64,000 bases of DNA, from the NCBI RefSeq assembly GCF_030867095.1, contig NC_081824.1, positions 138,041,433 to 138,105,432 on the forward strand, given 5' to 3'. The notes below the pieces were generated by a model. That model saw only the letters and a program-made list of their open reading frames with translations. It had not been told where the DNA came from and made no database searches. A program made the translations under genes and the position numbers. Source of the DNA: Alligator mississippiensis. Its lineage: Eukaryota > Chordata > Crocodylia > Alligatoridae. Numbering within the stretch: position 1 is the stretch's first letter; each line of letters starts with the position of its first letter. This document shows, piece after piece, positions 12,801 through 22,695 of the stretch.

Positions 12801-15800
12801 GAGTTGGATCCCATCCACCATCCTTTGTAGGCCTTCCTTTTTAGCTGCAGGAGGTCCGCTAGTTCCCTGGAGAGTCAAGGGGGCTGCTATGCCCTTTTGC
12901 TGCCTTAGCATTAGCTTGTGTATCAAGGATCGCTCCCTTGAGGAGCAACCACTCTTCCTGAACTCCCCTCCCCTTGGGGTCGTGGTCCCTTAGGGCCTCA
13001 CCGCCAAGCCTCTTGAGCTTGTCAAAGTCAGCTTTCTAAGTCAAGGACTTCTGTATTGCTGACTGACTTGCCAGCTTTACGGCAGATGGTGAAGGTGATC
13101 AGCTCATGGTTGCTGTCACCGAGCTTCCCTTTGATTGTTAGGTCACTGATTAGTTCATCCCCGGTTGCCAGTACCAGGTCAATCAGCGCTTTACCTCTTG
13201 TTGGCTTGTAGACCTCTTGTGTCAGATAGAGCTCATCCACGCATGAGAGGAAGCTTTGCGACTGCTCGGATTTAGCCAAGCGCTCTTCCCACGAGATGTC
13301 TGGGTAGTTGAAGTCTCCCATGACAACTATGGACCTGGAGCATGCGGCCTTATCCAATTCACTGGCAAACTCCTGGTCAAGCTCTTGACTTTAGGTGGGA
13401 GGTCTATAGTAGACTCCCACCATCATGTCCCCTGTGCTGTGTTCCCCACAGATTGTAACCCAGAGGGTCTCCAGCCGTCCACCCTGGCCACCAATATCAG
13501 CTTGCAGAGATGCGTAGTTCTCCTTGACATAGACAGCTATGCCCCCACCCCTTTTGTTCACTTGAAATCTCTTGTACAGGGTATAGCTGTCTATACCCAT
13601 GGTCCAGTCATGGGTGGAGTCCCACCAGGTCTCCGTTATCCCTATGACATTGTAATTATTTGTGTTTAAGCAGGAGGACAAGTTCCTCCTGTTAATTGCC
13701 CAAGCTCCTGGCATTCGTGTACAGGCAGGCAAATGTCCCCTTGGGGGCCCTGGCCTTGCCCACAGATTGTTCCAGGGCAGGGGTGGGCTCCCTTAAGTGC
13801 CTTGGCCTTCTGGCTTTGCAAGGGTTGCTCAGCGGGCCAGCAGTGGCGGTAGTCCCTCCATCCCCCAACGGGCTTAGTTTAAAGCCTGGTAGAGCAGGTC
13901 AGCCAGTCTGGCTGAGAAGAGCCTCCTCCCCAGCGGAGAGAGGTGGAGGCCATCCCTTCCCAGCAGCTCGCTGCCTCTCTCGCCAAAGAGTGGACTGGTC
14001 ATTGAAGCCAAAGCCTTCCCGATGACACCAGTGCCGCAGTCTTTGATTAACTACCTGGATCCTCCTCTCCCTCCTCAGCCTGTAGCCCGAGACTGGGAGG
14101 ATCGACGAGAACACCACCTGTGCCCCCAGACCCTTTAGCCCCACTCCCAAATCCCTGTAGTGCCTCATGACCCAGCTGGGATTGCTCCGAGCCATGTCAT
14201 TTGTGCCCACATGGATAAGGAGCATGGGATAGTGGTCAGTGGGCTGGAGGAGCTTAGGGATCGTCTCCGCAATGTCTCGGATGCAGGGTCCTGGGAAACA
14301 GCAGACTTCCCAGGCTAAGGGGTCAGAGCGGCAGATTGCCCCCTCAGTCCCCCTCAGGATGGAGTCTCCCATGACAAATACTTTGCATTTTGTCTTGGGG
14401 AGAGTGGGGGCGGTAGCTACAATAGACCCCGTGTTGCCTGTGGGAGCTGGAAACTCAGCAGGCTCTGCTGGGGCTGCAAGAGGTTTGTACCTGTTACCTA
14501 GCTCCCGTGGGGCAGGGGTCTTGGTGCGGTGGACCTTGGGGCCCTTTAACACCTTGGTCCATCCCCTTGGACAGCATGGGAGGTCCCTGGGTCCTCCCTT
14601 GTCCTGGAGGGAGACCGTGGTCTACCCTGTGCCTTCCAGAGGAGAAGGGCCTGGCAGTAGAAGTCTATCTCCTATTCACAGTCCCTGATGGCGCACAGTC
14701 TCTGGACTGTGGCCTGGAGCTCCTTCAGCTGGAGTACAGAGACCCCAGTAGGGAGCAGACCCCACAAGGGGAGGGGGCCATGCTCCTGGGCCCCAGAGCC
14801 TGAAAAAGTGACAGGCAGCCCCTGCAGAGTCTCCTTCTGGGTGGAGGCCTGTGAGACGCCGAGGGGACCCTCGGGGTGCGGCGTGTGCCCATCTGTGTCA
14901 TGCTGCTGGTGGACTGGCTACAGCTGGGACTGGCTTCCCTAGGGTGGGGGTGCACAGGCAGGGCCTCGGGCCCTCCCACTCACCCTCCTGTGCAAACTCC
15001 ACGCTAACTCATGTGCCAGGCAGACAAGTGCACCTGTTTGCTTGGCCTGTTCGCGAGGCTCCGGTCACGTGGCTCCCTCGGGGGCTGGGCCAAGTAGGGG
15101 CTGGGGTGGGGGGTGGGGGGGCAAGACCCTCCCAGGTCCACTCAGCCACCTCCTCCCACTGTCTGGGGTTAACCCCCTCCCACCACAGGCCTCACTTACC
15201 TCTGGCTGTGCTGGGGGTCGGCGGGGTGCTCCGTGGCTGCAGGGGGCCTTTGGGGTAGCGGGGGCACAGTGGGCTTTCACCTGCACGTCTTTTGCCACTC
15301 CCCGGGCCTGTCTGGTTTTTTTAAAGGAAGTGTTAGTCCTTATGAAGAAAATCATGAGAGAAATCTATACACTTAATGATGGCCTGATTTGCATGTCCAT
15401 GTGGTGTCAGAGTGGTTAAGGTAACTCTCTATAGTTTCATAGACAAGACTGCAAGCTTCACCTGGGGACAATCTTCCTTACCTGGTTCGAAATGGTTGGG
15501 AACAATCGTCCCCACATGTGCATGTGGCGTATGGATTGGGCTCTTAAGTGTCAGGGCATGAGAGTAGCCATACAATTCCTTTGTCACTGTCCATAGAAAC
15601 TGTTGTGCCTAACCACATTGGCTCATGTTGGTGAGATGTAGGCAGACCTTGGACTTTTTTGATTCTACTCTTTCCTTTTCACTGGTTAACTAGTTGGTGG
15701 GTGGGAACATGTGGAGGAGAACAGCCTCTATAGTGCTGCTTCATCATGTCTTGGTGCAAGTGGGCAGGATGGATTAGGAAGTGGGCCAGATCTAATGTGT

Positions 15801-18280
15801 CAAGCAGTGTAGCTAGCTAACATGCCAGGGAAGGAGTGCTGCATCAGACAAGTGTTTTGCAGTGGTAGACTAGGTTGTGTGTAGACGAAATGGGGACCCT
15901 AAATTGAAGCAGTGGGTTTTTAAAAATACCACTTCAATTTAGTACCCTTTAAACCCCTGTGTTGTGCGCACACCCAAACGTACCTGCCTCTCTGGGGGCA
16001 GGGAAGGAGGGTGAGCTGCCAGCAGGTAGAGCAGTCCTTGGGCTGTGGTGGGGGGGTGGGGGGAGGGGGGATGCCTGGTGCTTCCCTCTGCAGCAGTGAT
16101 GCCTCACCCCACTCCAGCAGCACCCACCCACAGGCATCTGGCTCGGGTGGTCCCGGGGGGCACTGCAGTTGCAGAGGGAAGCACCAGGCCCCTGTGCAGC
16201 TCAAGCAGGCTCTAGGTGGAGGAAGAAAAATCAGGCTCACTGTTTTTTTTTTTTCTTGGGCAGAGCCTGCCTTCCCGGGCTGCTTCCAGGCTGCCTGCAT
16301 GGTCTTCCTGCAGAGCCCGTGAGCTGCACAGAGCGCAGTGCCTCACTCTGCAGCTGTAGGACAGCAAACTAGAAATCCTCAGAGGAGTTTTAGTTTGATG
16401 CACCCCAAGTCATCTAAGTCGCATTACGCTGCTGAATTTGCTACAGCGGCTGGAATTACTGCACAATACTGACGTGTGCAAACACCAACACCATTGAAGC
16501 AGATTAAATGCTTTTGCGCCTCTTTAAAGTGTTGTGCACACATGCCCCTCATTTCATCTACACACAGCCTAGAGTCACTGCCCATTAGACTCGAGGCACC
16601 CCCTCGGAAAAGGTCAGTTCTTAGTTTTCACTCTTTTTTTGACTACAAAAAAATAATAGAGCAATTCTTCTGTTGCAAAGTACTCCAAGACCACAACAGA
16701 TCAAACTATTTTTTACTCTGGATTCCTATTTGAAATCTCAGGATTTGTCTTGTGAATCATGTTAGCACTGTTAGGTGTGAAAATGTTGCCTGGCATACTG
16801 TATCACCCTTGCAAGGATTGCAAGGCACCCCAGGGTGCTGTGACACCCTGATTACGAATCATTGATCTAATGTCAGGGATTTTGCCTTAGAGAACAGGCA
16901 GACAAACTCTGAGGGACTTACTGAGTGCCTCAGAAGATAACCAAATTCCAGGCCATTGGTATGCTGGGATTCTTTGCTGGCAATAAGAAGCTCATGTTCA
17001 GTTTTCAAACCCTCCATCTTTTTGCACTGGAGAAATCTTGTTTCCCAGGACTCTGGGAACAACAAACATAGGTCATGAGAAGGACTTTGCATAGCAAGAT
17101 CACCCTTCTGAACCCAGCTGCAAGACCTACTTAACCCTATGATGTGTAAAAAGCAATATGGTTTCTATGGAGGACCTGTGACCTCAGTCACATCTGGTAT
17201 CTAGGGAAGTAAATAAACACTGTGTGCTGAGAGGGCACAGCAAATTTTTAATCTCTAGGGAGGCAGAAAAGCTGCTCCCTTTCCTGAGGCATAGAGGTCA
17301 GTGACAAGAGATGAACCTGAACTTGGATTATTGAATCCATAACGAGAGTCAAGTGATGTGCGTGGCACCTCTTTGCAATGGTATGCGATACTACCCATAT
17401 CTGTGGCTTAAGCTATTAGCCTTTCAGTATGTTATGTATTACTGCTGAATATGCGTCTACATCTAAATCTTGCATCAGCAAGGTTTGGAAGAGGATGCCC
17501 ATTACATAGGAGTTGCAATTAAATCAAGAGGGCTGTGGCCATGAAAAAAGTTAGGCCTGTACATCTGTACCTTGCTGAATTGGGGCCTCAGGTACATCAT
17601 TATGTTGTTACTAACTGGCAGGGTGTACTTGATTACATAATGACAAAGCAAAATTTGCTGTGTGCTCCGTTCAAGTTAGTGCCTACAGATGTGCTCGTTC
17701 ATGTTCTGGTCAGAACGCTCCAGTCTTACCTCGCGCTCATGTGTATTGAGCCCTCACGTGTTTCAAAATGGCAGTGCAGGCGCTTTAGCTAAACCTCATT
17801 AAATGAGCTTTAGGTAAAGCATCCCACAGCCATTTTGAAACATGCTGGGGCTTAAAACATGTGACAGTGAGCTGTTTTAACTAGAGTGGCTGTCCAGGAA
17901 CCTCTCTAATTAAAACGCCCCCCTCCCCACCGCAGAACATGTGTATAGACATGTTTAGCTGTTGGACAAAAAACTCAAAGCGTCTAAATCACTTAGGAGT
18001 ACAAAAAAACTATTTTCAACAGTGGCTTGGGCAGTTAAGAGCCAAATCCCATTGAGACTTTCATCTATAGAGAGTCTAAGTCATATCTGAAACTTCTAAA
18101 ACTCCTTCCTTATTGAGCCTTTTATAGTTCTGGTTGTTAACTTATGTTTAGGATACTGAATGCTCTTTCTTCATTTCCTCCTCATTGCCGTGATGTTTAT
18201 CTCCTTTCTGCAGGCAAGGCAGTCATGAGGAAAAAAGTATATGCCTTCATGTTCAAACGTCGGAAGCTGCACACAGCTGA
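1558..18280 (+). CDS. Organic cation transporter, SLC22A1/SLC22A2-like, partial gene (exons 4-11)
   Basis: 3' part of a second OCT gene whose first three coding exons lie left of the window. Coding exons: 1558-1726, 2962-3076, 3699-3805, 7919-8133, 8503-8611, 9648-9760, 11000-11099, 18214-18280. Together they are 995 nt (about 330 residues), all GT-AG and in phase. Each exon has exactly the length of its counterpart in the right-hand gene. Visible: TM5-TM12, CLPESPRWL, the TM11 aspartate in [17 protein letters not shown], and the tail [10 protein letters not shown], which recalls OCT1. The loop 8-9 motif reads NRIGRR where OCTs normally have DRIGRR. The position matches mammalian SLC22A1, tail to tail with SLC22A2. 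However, shared residues with the neighbour leave open a lineage-specific duplicate. No frameshift or stop is seen, so it is likely functional. Confidence 0.92.
1727..2961 (+). other. Intron 4 of left OCT gene
   Basis: AT-rich intronic sequence. A weakly GC-rich patch lies at about 2440-2720. No recognisable coding, RNA or repeat family. Confidence 0.6.
2962..3076 (+). CDS. Left OCT gene, exon 5
   Basis: 115 nt starting with the last base of Trp, then [12 protein letters not shown] and a basic stretch of the large intracellular loop. Acceptor TTGCAG|G, donor CTTGAG|GTGAGG. Confidence 0.94.
3077..3698 (+). other. Intron 5 of left OCT gene
   Basis: Plain AT-rich intron with nothing recognised beyond its splice sites and polypyrimidine tract. 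Confidence 0.6.
3699..3805 (+). CDS. Left OCT gene, exon 6
   Basis: 107 nt encoding an acidic loop segment, then [19 protein letters not shown] at the start of TM7. Acceptor TTCTGTAG|AA, donor AACTG|GTAAGA. Confidence 0.93.
3806..4643 (+). other. Intron 6 of left OCT gene, unique left part
   Basis: AT-rich sequence up to the TA dinucleotide that flanks the inserted 2.9 kb element. Nothing else recognised. Confidence 0.6.
4646..4666 (+). repeat. Left terminal inverted repeat of the 2.9 kb element
   Basis: 21-bp arm, perfectly inverted at 7529-7549, preceded by TA. Confidence 0.85.
7529..7549 (-). repeat. Right terminal inverted repeat of the 2.9 kb element
   Basis: Exact reverse complement of 4646-4666, followed by TA. 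Confidence 0.85.
7552..7918 (+). other. Intron 6 of left OCT gene, right part
   Basis: Ordinary AT-rich intron leading to the exon 7 acceptor. Nothing recognised. Confidence 0.6.
7919..8133 (+). CDS. Left OCT gene, exon 7
   Basis: 215 nt encoding TM7-TM9: [30 protein letters not shown], then [10 protein letters not shown]. The aspartate of the family's DRxGRR loop motif is replaced by Asn (AAT at 8049-8051). Acceptor CCCAG|G, donor GAGG|GTGAGT. Confidence 0.95.
8134..8502 (+). other. Intron 7 of left OCT gene
   Basis: Short intron with nothing recognised. Confidence 0.6.
8503..8611 (+). CDS. Left OCT gene, exon 8
   Basis: 109 nt encoding TM10: [17 protein letters not shown] then VELYPTFVR. 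Acceptor TTTTGCAG|AT, donor GTCAG|GTACGT. Confidence 0.94.
8940..9115 (+). mobile_element. CR1-like 3' remnant
   Basis: Degenerate match to a CR1 tail: GATTCTCCATCTCTTGATG, then GGTTCTACTGGATGATCTAA and TGACCTTAATCTC. Too eroded for subfamily assignment. Confidence 0.45.
9648..9760 (+). CDS. Left OCT gene, exon 9
   Basis: 113 nt encoding TM11 with [14 protein letters not shown] and [15 protein letters not shown]. The latter is identical to the neighbouring gene and differs from the human form. Acceptor TAATCAG|G, donor TTCA|GTAAGT. Confidence 0.95.
9856..9885 (+). repeat. (GT)n microsatellite
   Basis: Uninterrupted GT dinucleotide run in intron 9 of the left gene. Confidence 0.95.
9886..10999 (+). 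other. Intron 9 of left OCT gene, remainder
   Basis: AT-rich intronic sequence with no recognisable element or coding potential. Confidence 0.55.
11000..11099 (+). CDS. Left OCT gene, exon 10
   Basis: 100 nt encoding TM12 and LLLPETKGR, then ETIQDVENL. Acceptor TTCAAAG|CT, donor TGCAG|GTAAGT. Confidence 0.94.
11655..12289 (-). pseudogene. CR1 ORF2 RT, C-terminal piece
   Basis: Reads [10 protein letters not shown], the RT tail [29 protein letters not shown], then [13 protein letters not shown] and [14 protein letters not shown] before the 3' UTR. Broken by stops. Confidence 0.8.
12290..12679 (-). pseudogene. CR1 ORF2 RT, N-terminal piece
   Basis: Carries [28 protein letters not shown] and [21 protein letters not shown], the blocks that precede the RT palm. 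It ends abruptly near 12290 and fuses to the distal C-terminal part, so fingers and palm are absent. Confidence 0.8.
13028..13732 (-). pseudogene. CR1 ORF2 apurinic-like endonuclease remnant
   Basis: Two open stretches in the same frame (13732-13391 and 13357-13028) separated by a single TAA. Motifs: [11 protein letters not shown] near the start, [30 protein letters not shown], and [11 protein letters not shown] near the end. These are the conserved blocks of the CR1 EEP endonuclease. Confidence 0.85.
13899..14552 (-). pseudogene. CR1 ORF1 remnant with SGNH/GDSL-type esterase domain
   Basis: About 217 codons open. It shows [14 protein letters not shown] (Ser block) and [13 protein letters not shown] (GTND block), the hallmark of the esterase domain of CR1-type ORF1 proteins. 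A proline-rich stretch precedes the domain. The true start is uncertain. The frame continues to about 13899 in a generic tail. Confidence 0.8.
15395..15500 (+). repeat. tRNA-like sequence (SINE head or tRNA pseudogene)
   Basis: GTGTCAGAGTGGTTAAGG resembles the A-box region of Ser/Leu-type tRNAs, and CCTGGTTCGAAATGG about 75 bases later resembles a B box. The acceptor stem does not pair convincingly, so it is not a working tRNA. Confidence 0.3.
15869..16573. mobile_element. TIR miniature element (about 0.7 kb)
   Basis: Left end TAGGTTGTGTGTAGACGAAA is mirrored at the right by TTTCATCTACACACAGCCTA (one arm substitution each way). Just inside the left end, CTAAATTGAAG and CTTCAATTTAG (15899-15943) form a second perfect hairpin. 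The core is GC-rich and non-coding. No clear target duplication seen. Confidence 0.55.
16576..16864 (-). mobile_element. hAT-type miniature element, family A, copy 1
   Basis: On the minus strand it starts CAATGATTCGTAATCAGGGT and ends GGGCAGTG. The interior (ACATGATTCACAAGA, GAGATTTCAAATAG, TTTGCAACAGAA) is homologous to 26429-26754. It lies against the right end of the element at 15869-16573. Confidence 0.7.
16865..17689 (+). other. Intron 10 of left gene, unassigned part
   Basis: Nothing recognised; the open frames are short and without homology that I can see. Confidence 0.5.
17690..17900. repeat. Fold-back (palindromic) element
   Basis: Long imperfect inverted repeat centred near 17800: GTGTTTCAAAATGGCAGTG and GCTTTAGCTAAACCTCATT on the left are answered by AATGAGCTTTAGGTAAAGC and CAGCCATTTTGAAACATG on the right. 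The arms extend further out with lower identity. A similar fold-back lies at 47361-47493. Confidence 0.65.
18214..18280 (+). CDS. Left OCT gene, terminal exon 11
   Basis: 67 nt ending TGA at 18278-18280. Acceptor TTTCTGCAG|G. It encodes a short tail with [16 protein letters not shown], homologous to the right gene's tail. A 7.1 kb intron containing a reverse CR1 and fold-back elements separates it from exon 10. Confidence 0.93.
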
Positions 18281-19072
18281 GGAGAGATCATCCATTTAGA
18301 AGCCTTACGGACTCTGGCACACTGTTAAAGAAAAGAGTATTTAAGTAATATGCACTGTACCATCTTGCCTGTCTTTTCTTTTTTTGGCTCTCAAATCCTT
18401 CATTCCATGTGCCTAAGGTGTTTTTTCCCCCCTGCTTTGTTGCCCAGGAACTATAACTACCACCTTTCCTCTCAGCACGTTTTAATTTATATTTTAGCAC
18501 AGTGGCTTTGAAACTTTTTATACAAACCATGCAGATGTACACACTTGTCTGTCTTTGAGTCCTTGTATGACTTTCATCCTGGTAAAATGCATGCACCTCT
18601 TGTCCCAGATGTTTGTCTCAGACCCCTTGGCTATAAGCCACCCTCACCTGGCCCATCTACTTCACTTGCATATAAAATCTTGATAGCAACATCAGTACCT
18701 CTTCACACAGAAAAATAGAAATTAAGGTATTGTAGGTAAAATTCAGTCCTCATTGAAATTAATGAGACAACTCCAACTGACTTCCACGGCACCAGGATTA
18801 CATGTATGCCTTTTTTCGTGTATTTTTAATGTTGTTTATCAAATGGAAGTCTAGAGGCACCCACCTGTATGTGATCAACCTTCTCTCACTGAGCAGGTAC
18901 TCTGCAGGCCAGCCATAGTTTTTACACTACTTTTAGAGAACCCTTGTTTTAAGAAATAACTGGTTAAGCAAGGCACCCTAATCATTAATAACACTTCAGT
19001 GATAAATCATCAGCTGAGAATCCAAAAGTTGCATATGAAGGACTTGACTTGCAGTAACATATAGCACCTTTC
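18281..19072 (+). other. Left OCT gene 3' UTR
   Basis: Sequence after the stop codon, AT-rich, without further coding. Its extent as UTR is inferred from the AATAAA at 19576. Confidence 0.45.
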
Positions 19073-19080
19073 TTCTTGTG

Positions 19081-19293
19081 CGGAGGTTGGCAAACTTTGG
19101 CCCACAGGATCTGGCTCACGGACATGGGGCTGTAGCAGCATTTGGTGGTGGGGAGCTTTGGCTATGGGTGCTCTGCCTGTGCTGCCATGGGGATGAGGTG
19201 GGAAGGTTTGCCCTAACCCTAACCCGTGCCTGCCCAGCTCTGGCCCAGAGTGGGTCATTCTGGCTTGCAGCAGGAAAGGGTTGCCTATCTTTG
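19081..19293 (+). mobile_element. hAT-type miniature element with 8-bp target duplication
   Basis: Ends CGGAGGTTGGCAAACTTTGG and, inverted, CAAAGATAGGCAACCC. Flanks TTCTTGTG (19073-19080) and ATCTTGTG (19294-19301) match 7 of 8. Non-coding. It contains a chance CCCTAACCCTAACCC. Confidence 0.75.
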
Positions 19294-19575
19294 ATCTTGT
19301 GGGATTACTAATCTGAGTTGATGCCTAAGGATGACTATCTGCACTAGTTCTCTCAACTTTGAATTAAAATTGTTTGACCTGTTTGGAAAAAAAAAGATAA
19401 ATGTGCAGACTTCTTTCTATGAGTATTTGGGTTCTTTCTACTCACTCAGTTCAAATTTCTCCTTAATTTTAGACTCAGTATTGAAGAAACAGAAGAATTG
19501 CCAATTTTATCTAACTGCTCCCCCAAACAGTTTGTGGGTTTTTTGTAAGAAGTCAAACTTTCCTAGGACAAATGC

Positions 19576-19581
19576 AATAAA
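19576..19581 (+). terminator. Candidate polyadenylation signal of the left OCT gene
   Basis: AATAAA about 1.3 kb after the stop codon, the nearest canonical hexamer I saw downstream. If used, the 3' UTR would contain the hAT miniature element at 19081-19293. Unconfirmed without transcript data. Confidence 0.35.
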
Positions 19582-19734
19582 GACCTGTCTAATCTCTAAT
19601 TGAGAATTTTCAGCTTTTATTTATGGCATTTAACACATTTTCTACTGTGCACTTACACAGGTACTTCTGAAAAATTATCATTTTTCTATTTGGTGGGATT
19701 TATTCTGTGTCAAATTTTATCCATGTAGCAATGA

Positions 19735-19830
19735 TACATCATAGGTTGGAGACGAGGAGTTTTGTAGGTAATATCTTTTATTGGGTCAACTGCACGATGG
19801 GGGTAGACTTAGACAAGTTTTCAAATGGAG
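19735..19830 (-). repeat. Interspersed repeat sharing ATCTTTTATTGGG (copy 1)
   Basis: TAATATCTTTTATTGGGTCAAC is shared with 36735-36770 and, in the opposite orientation, with 58360-58385. Family not named. Confidence 0.45.
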
Positions 19831-22529
19831 CACATTCATAGGTTTTTATTTAAGGCCATAAGGAATGATTACGATTACCTAGTCTGATTTCCTGTATCAT
19901 ATTTGTATTTTGACATTTTTTGCTGCAACAATTCAAAGAAGCACCACAAAATAACATCATTTGACTACCACTGTCTTCTAAAGAAAAGGTATAATGTTAA
20001 GAACTTGAGCCATACACTTATATCTGAGGCACACTGCTTTAAGAAACAATGCATCACCCTGGGATGATGTTGACTCATGCATGAATGCTGGCTTTACACA
20101 ACATTTTGATCTCATGACAACATTTCCTACCTCTTTGGTGAGCACTGCAGATGTGGTATAGAATCCATTAAATCCCGTTAGTAAAAACCAAGAAATTCAG
20201 AAATCCAGCCGGCAGCCAATACAAATGTACTCGGATGGGGAGACCTATAGCAGTAGTTTACAGGGAGCGATCATCTTTGCTCTTGTGTGTTAGGGATGTT
20301 GATACAAAGATTTGAGGAAAATTCTCTCAGGTTTCTTGTTTTACATTTAGACTACTTCAACAATGGAAAGGCATCTTAAAAGGGAATAACTGTAACTGAT
20401 ACCAGAGCAGTCTGGAGGCATCTGGCTTTCAATGAGAATTAAGTCCTCAATATTTGCCCTTCAGTTTAAAAATAAACAAATGAGCCTTTCAATCAGCTCA
20501 AGGAAGCAGGGGTTGAAGTTAGCAGTGTTTTTAGAAATACAGAAAAATGAATTCAGTGAAGAGCAATTCCAAATCTAATTGCAGGTAGATTGCAAGTGCT
20601 TGAAAGAGATAATAAAGTATGACACTTGAAACTTAAATCCCCATCAGAACTCTAAGTGATGCCAAGATCCCACTCAGAATGGTAACAATTAATAATGTTG
20701 ACTTGAATATAGTATTGATTCACTCAGACTTAAATCTCAGCTAGGCTGGCAAACTCAGAAACAGCTGTTCTCATTGCAGAGGAATATAGAAATGAGAAGT
20801 GTCCCCAGCGGTCTAAGAATGATAGATGGAGTTCCAAAGCATGGACACTGCTGTGTAACATGAGCCTTGAACAACACTGTAGGTCACCAGTGACGGCTGA
20901 AAAGAGCAAAGCAACAAGCTAGTTGTGATTCGATAGCAGTGTGCATGTCATAGTGAAGTCACTCTGAGCCTGTTGACATAGTCTACCATAGTTCCTGTTC
21001 AGCACGATGACTTGATGGAGTGGATCACCTGTTAACTGCCAGCTTGGAAGCATCAGGTGGAGAGTTACAATTGTGGCTGAGGGTCCTGACTAAAGGCAGC
21101 TTTTGCCCAACCTAGGAGTTCATCCTGAAAAGCAAGACTAAAATATCTGATATTCTTACACAACTCCAGTCCAGCCTAGATTTTCCAGCACAGCTTGCAT
21201 CCCTCCTGCCCTTTCCAATCTGCTGAGAATTAAAATAGTAAAGCACTTTTAACTTCCATCTCCCTCTTTCTAACATGGTCTTTCCCATTCTGGTCTGCTC
21301 AGCAGCCCTCCTTCCCAGTTCAGAAGATTCTTATGTTCACAGGTAGTGGACCAGGGCTATATCCAACGTGTCCCATCATCGCTGTTCCTGTCTCTTGGAT
21401 TCCAAGCATGTTGGGGCGCTTGTACAGGTTGATGCACACTGTTGGCACTTAATAATGTATAATAAACATAAAAACCCTGGGTAAAGGACCTTGCAGCTGA
21501 GCTTAAAGACTCCTGCTAAATTCCTCACATGCTGTGTGGAATATGACCCTTGGCACTATTGGCAGTGGGAGCACAATGACCTCGATTGAGCTGCAGTTAA
21601 TTTTGAGTTTTGCTGTATGCCCACCAATAGGAGCTTACATGACTAACCCAAATATGTCTTGTTCCAGATGCTTTCTAGTTTACTGATTTATAGAAGGGAG
21701 CACAGGTTGAAAAAAGCTATGTGCTAAAAAACAAAATGGAAAATTGCACAAGAAAACAGCTGAGCCTGGAGAGGAATAAATTAACAATTATTAAAGGCTA
21801 ATTGTAAAAATCCCTAACTATATATATATCCATTTATGTAAACCCAGATATATTTTAGCAGGAGCAGCACAGAGCAGGTTCAGTATGCCTTTAACTTCTG
21901 CTGTCACTGATCAGTTTTGGTATTTAGTTCTAATGACTGTTTTATAAAGGGAGAGGCAATTCCATTTCCTGTAATTCTGTGCTGGCACCCAACCAAATAA
22001 ATACTGTAAAACTCTTCACAGAATCTGGTAAGTCAATCTATTTAAAACACACAAAACTCCACCTAATTGCACCTGTTTTTTGTTATCTATAGCTGTGCTC
22101 TCCTGGTATACAGTAAATGGTGACTGCTCTAGGTTTTACTGTAGCAAAATTACACATTTGTAAGAGTTGCATGGTTTCCTGTGGCATTTTGGTGTGTCAT
22201 GTAAGCTATTTAATATACTTTTTTTGATAAACCATGAATTATACCCCCCTGTAGTTATCACTGGAATGAGGATCTTGTTGTAGATATGCTGATTGCATTA
22301 GAGCATAGCCATGCCAATGATGAAAAGAACTCTGTGCATGCTTTATGGTGTGTTAAAAAATTGATTGGCTTAAGTGAGCAGGACTATCTTGTAATTGTTG
22401 CTGCATTCAGGTGGCCAGTAATTAATGGACATCAGTGTCCCTTCAAAAAAGTTTCTTGATCTAACTAATTTACTCAATGAATACCACAATATAAAGACAG
22501 CGCCTGAAAGAGGCAGACCTCAGTCTGCA
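19831..22529. other. Intergenic, between the two OCT 3' ends
   Basis: AT-rich sequence, no coding or repeat family recognised. Confidence 0.5.
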
Positions 22530-22695
22530 TGTGACAGTCTGCACGAGAGTTAGGAAGAAACTTCTTTTGTGAGTTATATTCTATAACTGCCAGCTTAAAA
22601 AATTCTTTGCTTGGCCAGCATCTGGTATTGGCAACAGATGGGTATAGGATACTGGACTGGATGCACCTTGGGTCTAACTCCATAATCGGGAGTAT
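22530..22695 (+). mobile_element. CR1/L3-like 3' remnant
   Basis: AGAAACTTCTTTTGTGAGTT, then GGTATAGGATACTGGACTGG and GATGCACCTTGGGTCTAACT, a typical CR1/L3-type tail. Confidence 0.55.

Larger units (their letters stand above)
11567..15310 (-). mobile_element. CR1 LINE, near full length but internally deleted, in intron 10 of left gene
   Basis: Reverse-oriented CR1. Its 3' tail lies at 11567 onward (inverse of GGGACC...CCAGCCCTAATGTCTATGAAA). Reading right to left: a GC-rich 5' region (about 14700-15310), ORF1 with an SGNH-esterase domain, the ORF2 endonuclease, the start of RT, then a jump near 12290 directly into the C-terminal RT tail. The RT palm with the catalytic aspartates is missing. 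One in-frame stop interrupts the endonuclease. Not autonomous. Confidence 0.88.

Noticed and set aside
15395..15500. Functional tRNA gene
   Set aside because: Boxes are present but the acceptor and anticodon stems do not pair, and the sequence is too long between them.
19210..19226. CCCTAACCCTAACCC, telomere-like
   Set aside because: Only two and a half units, inside a hAT miniature element; not an interstitial telomere tract.
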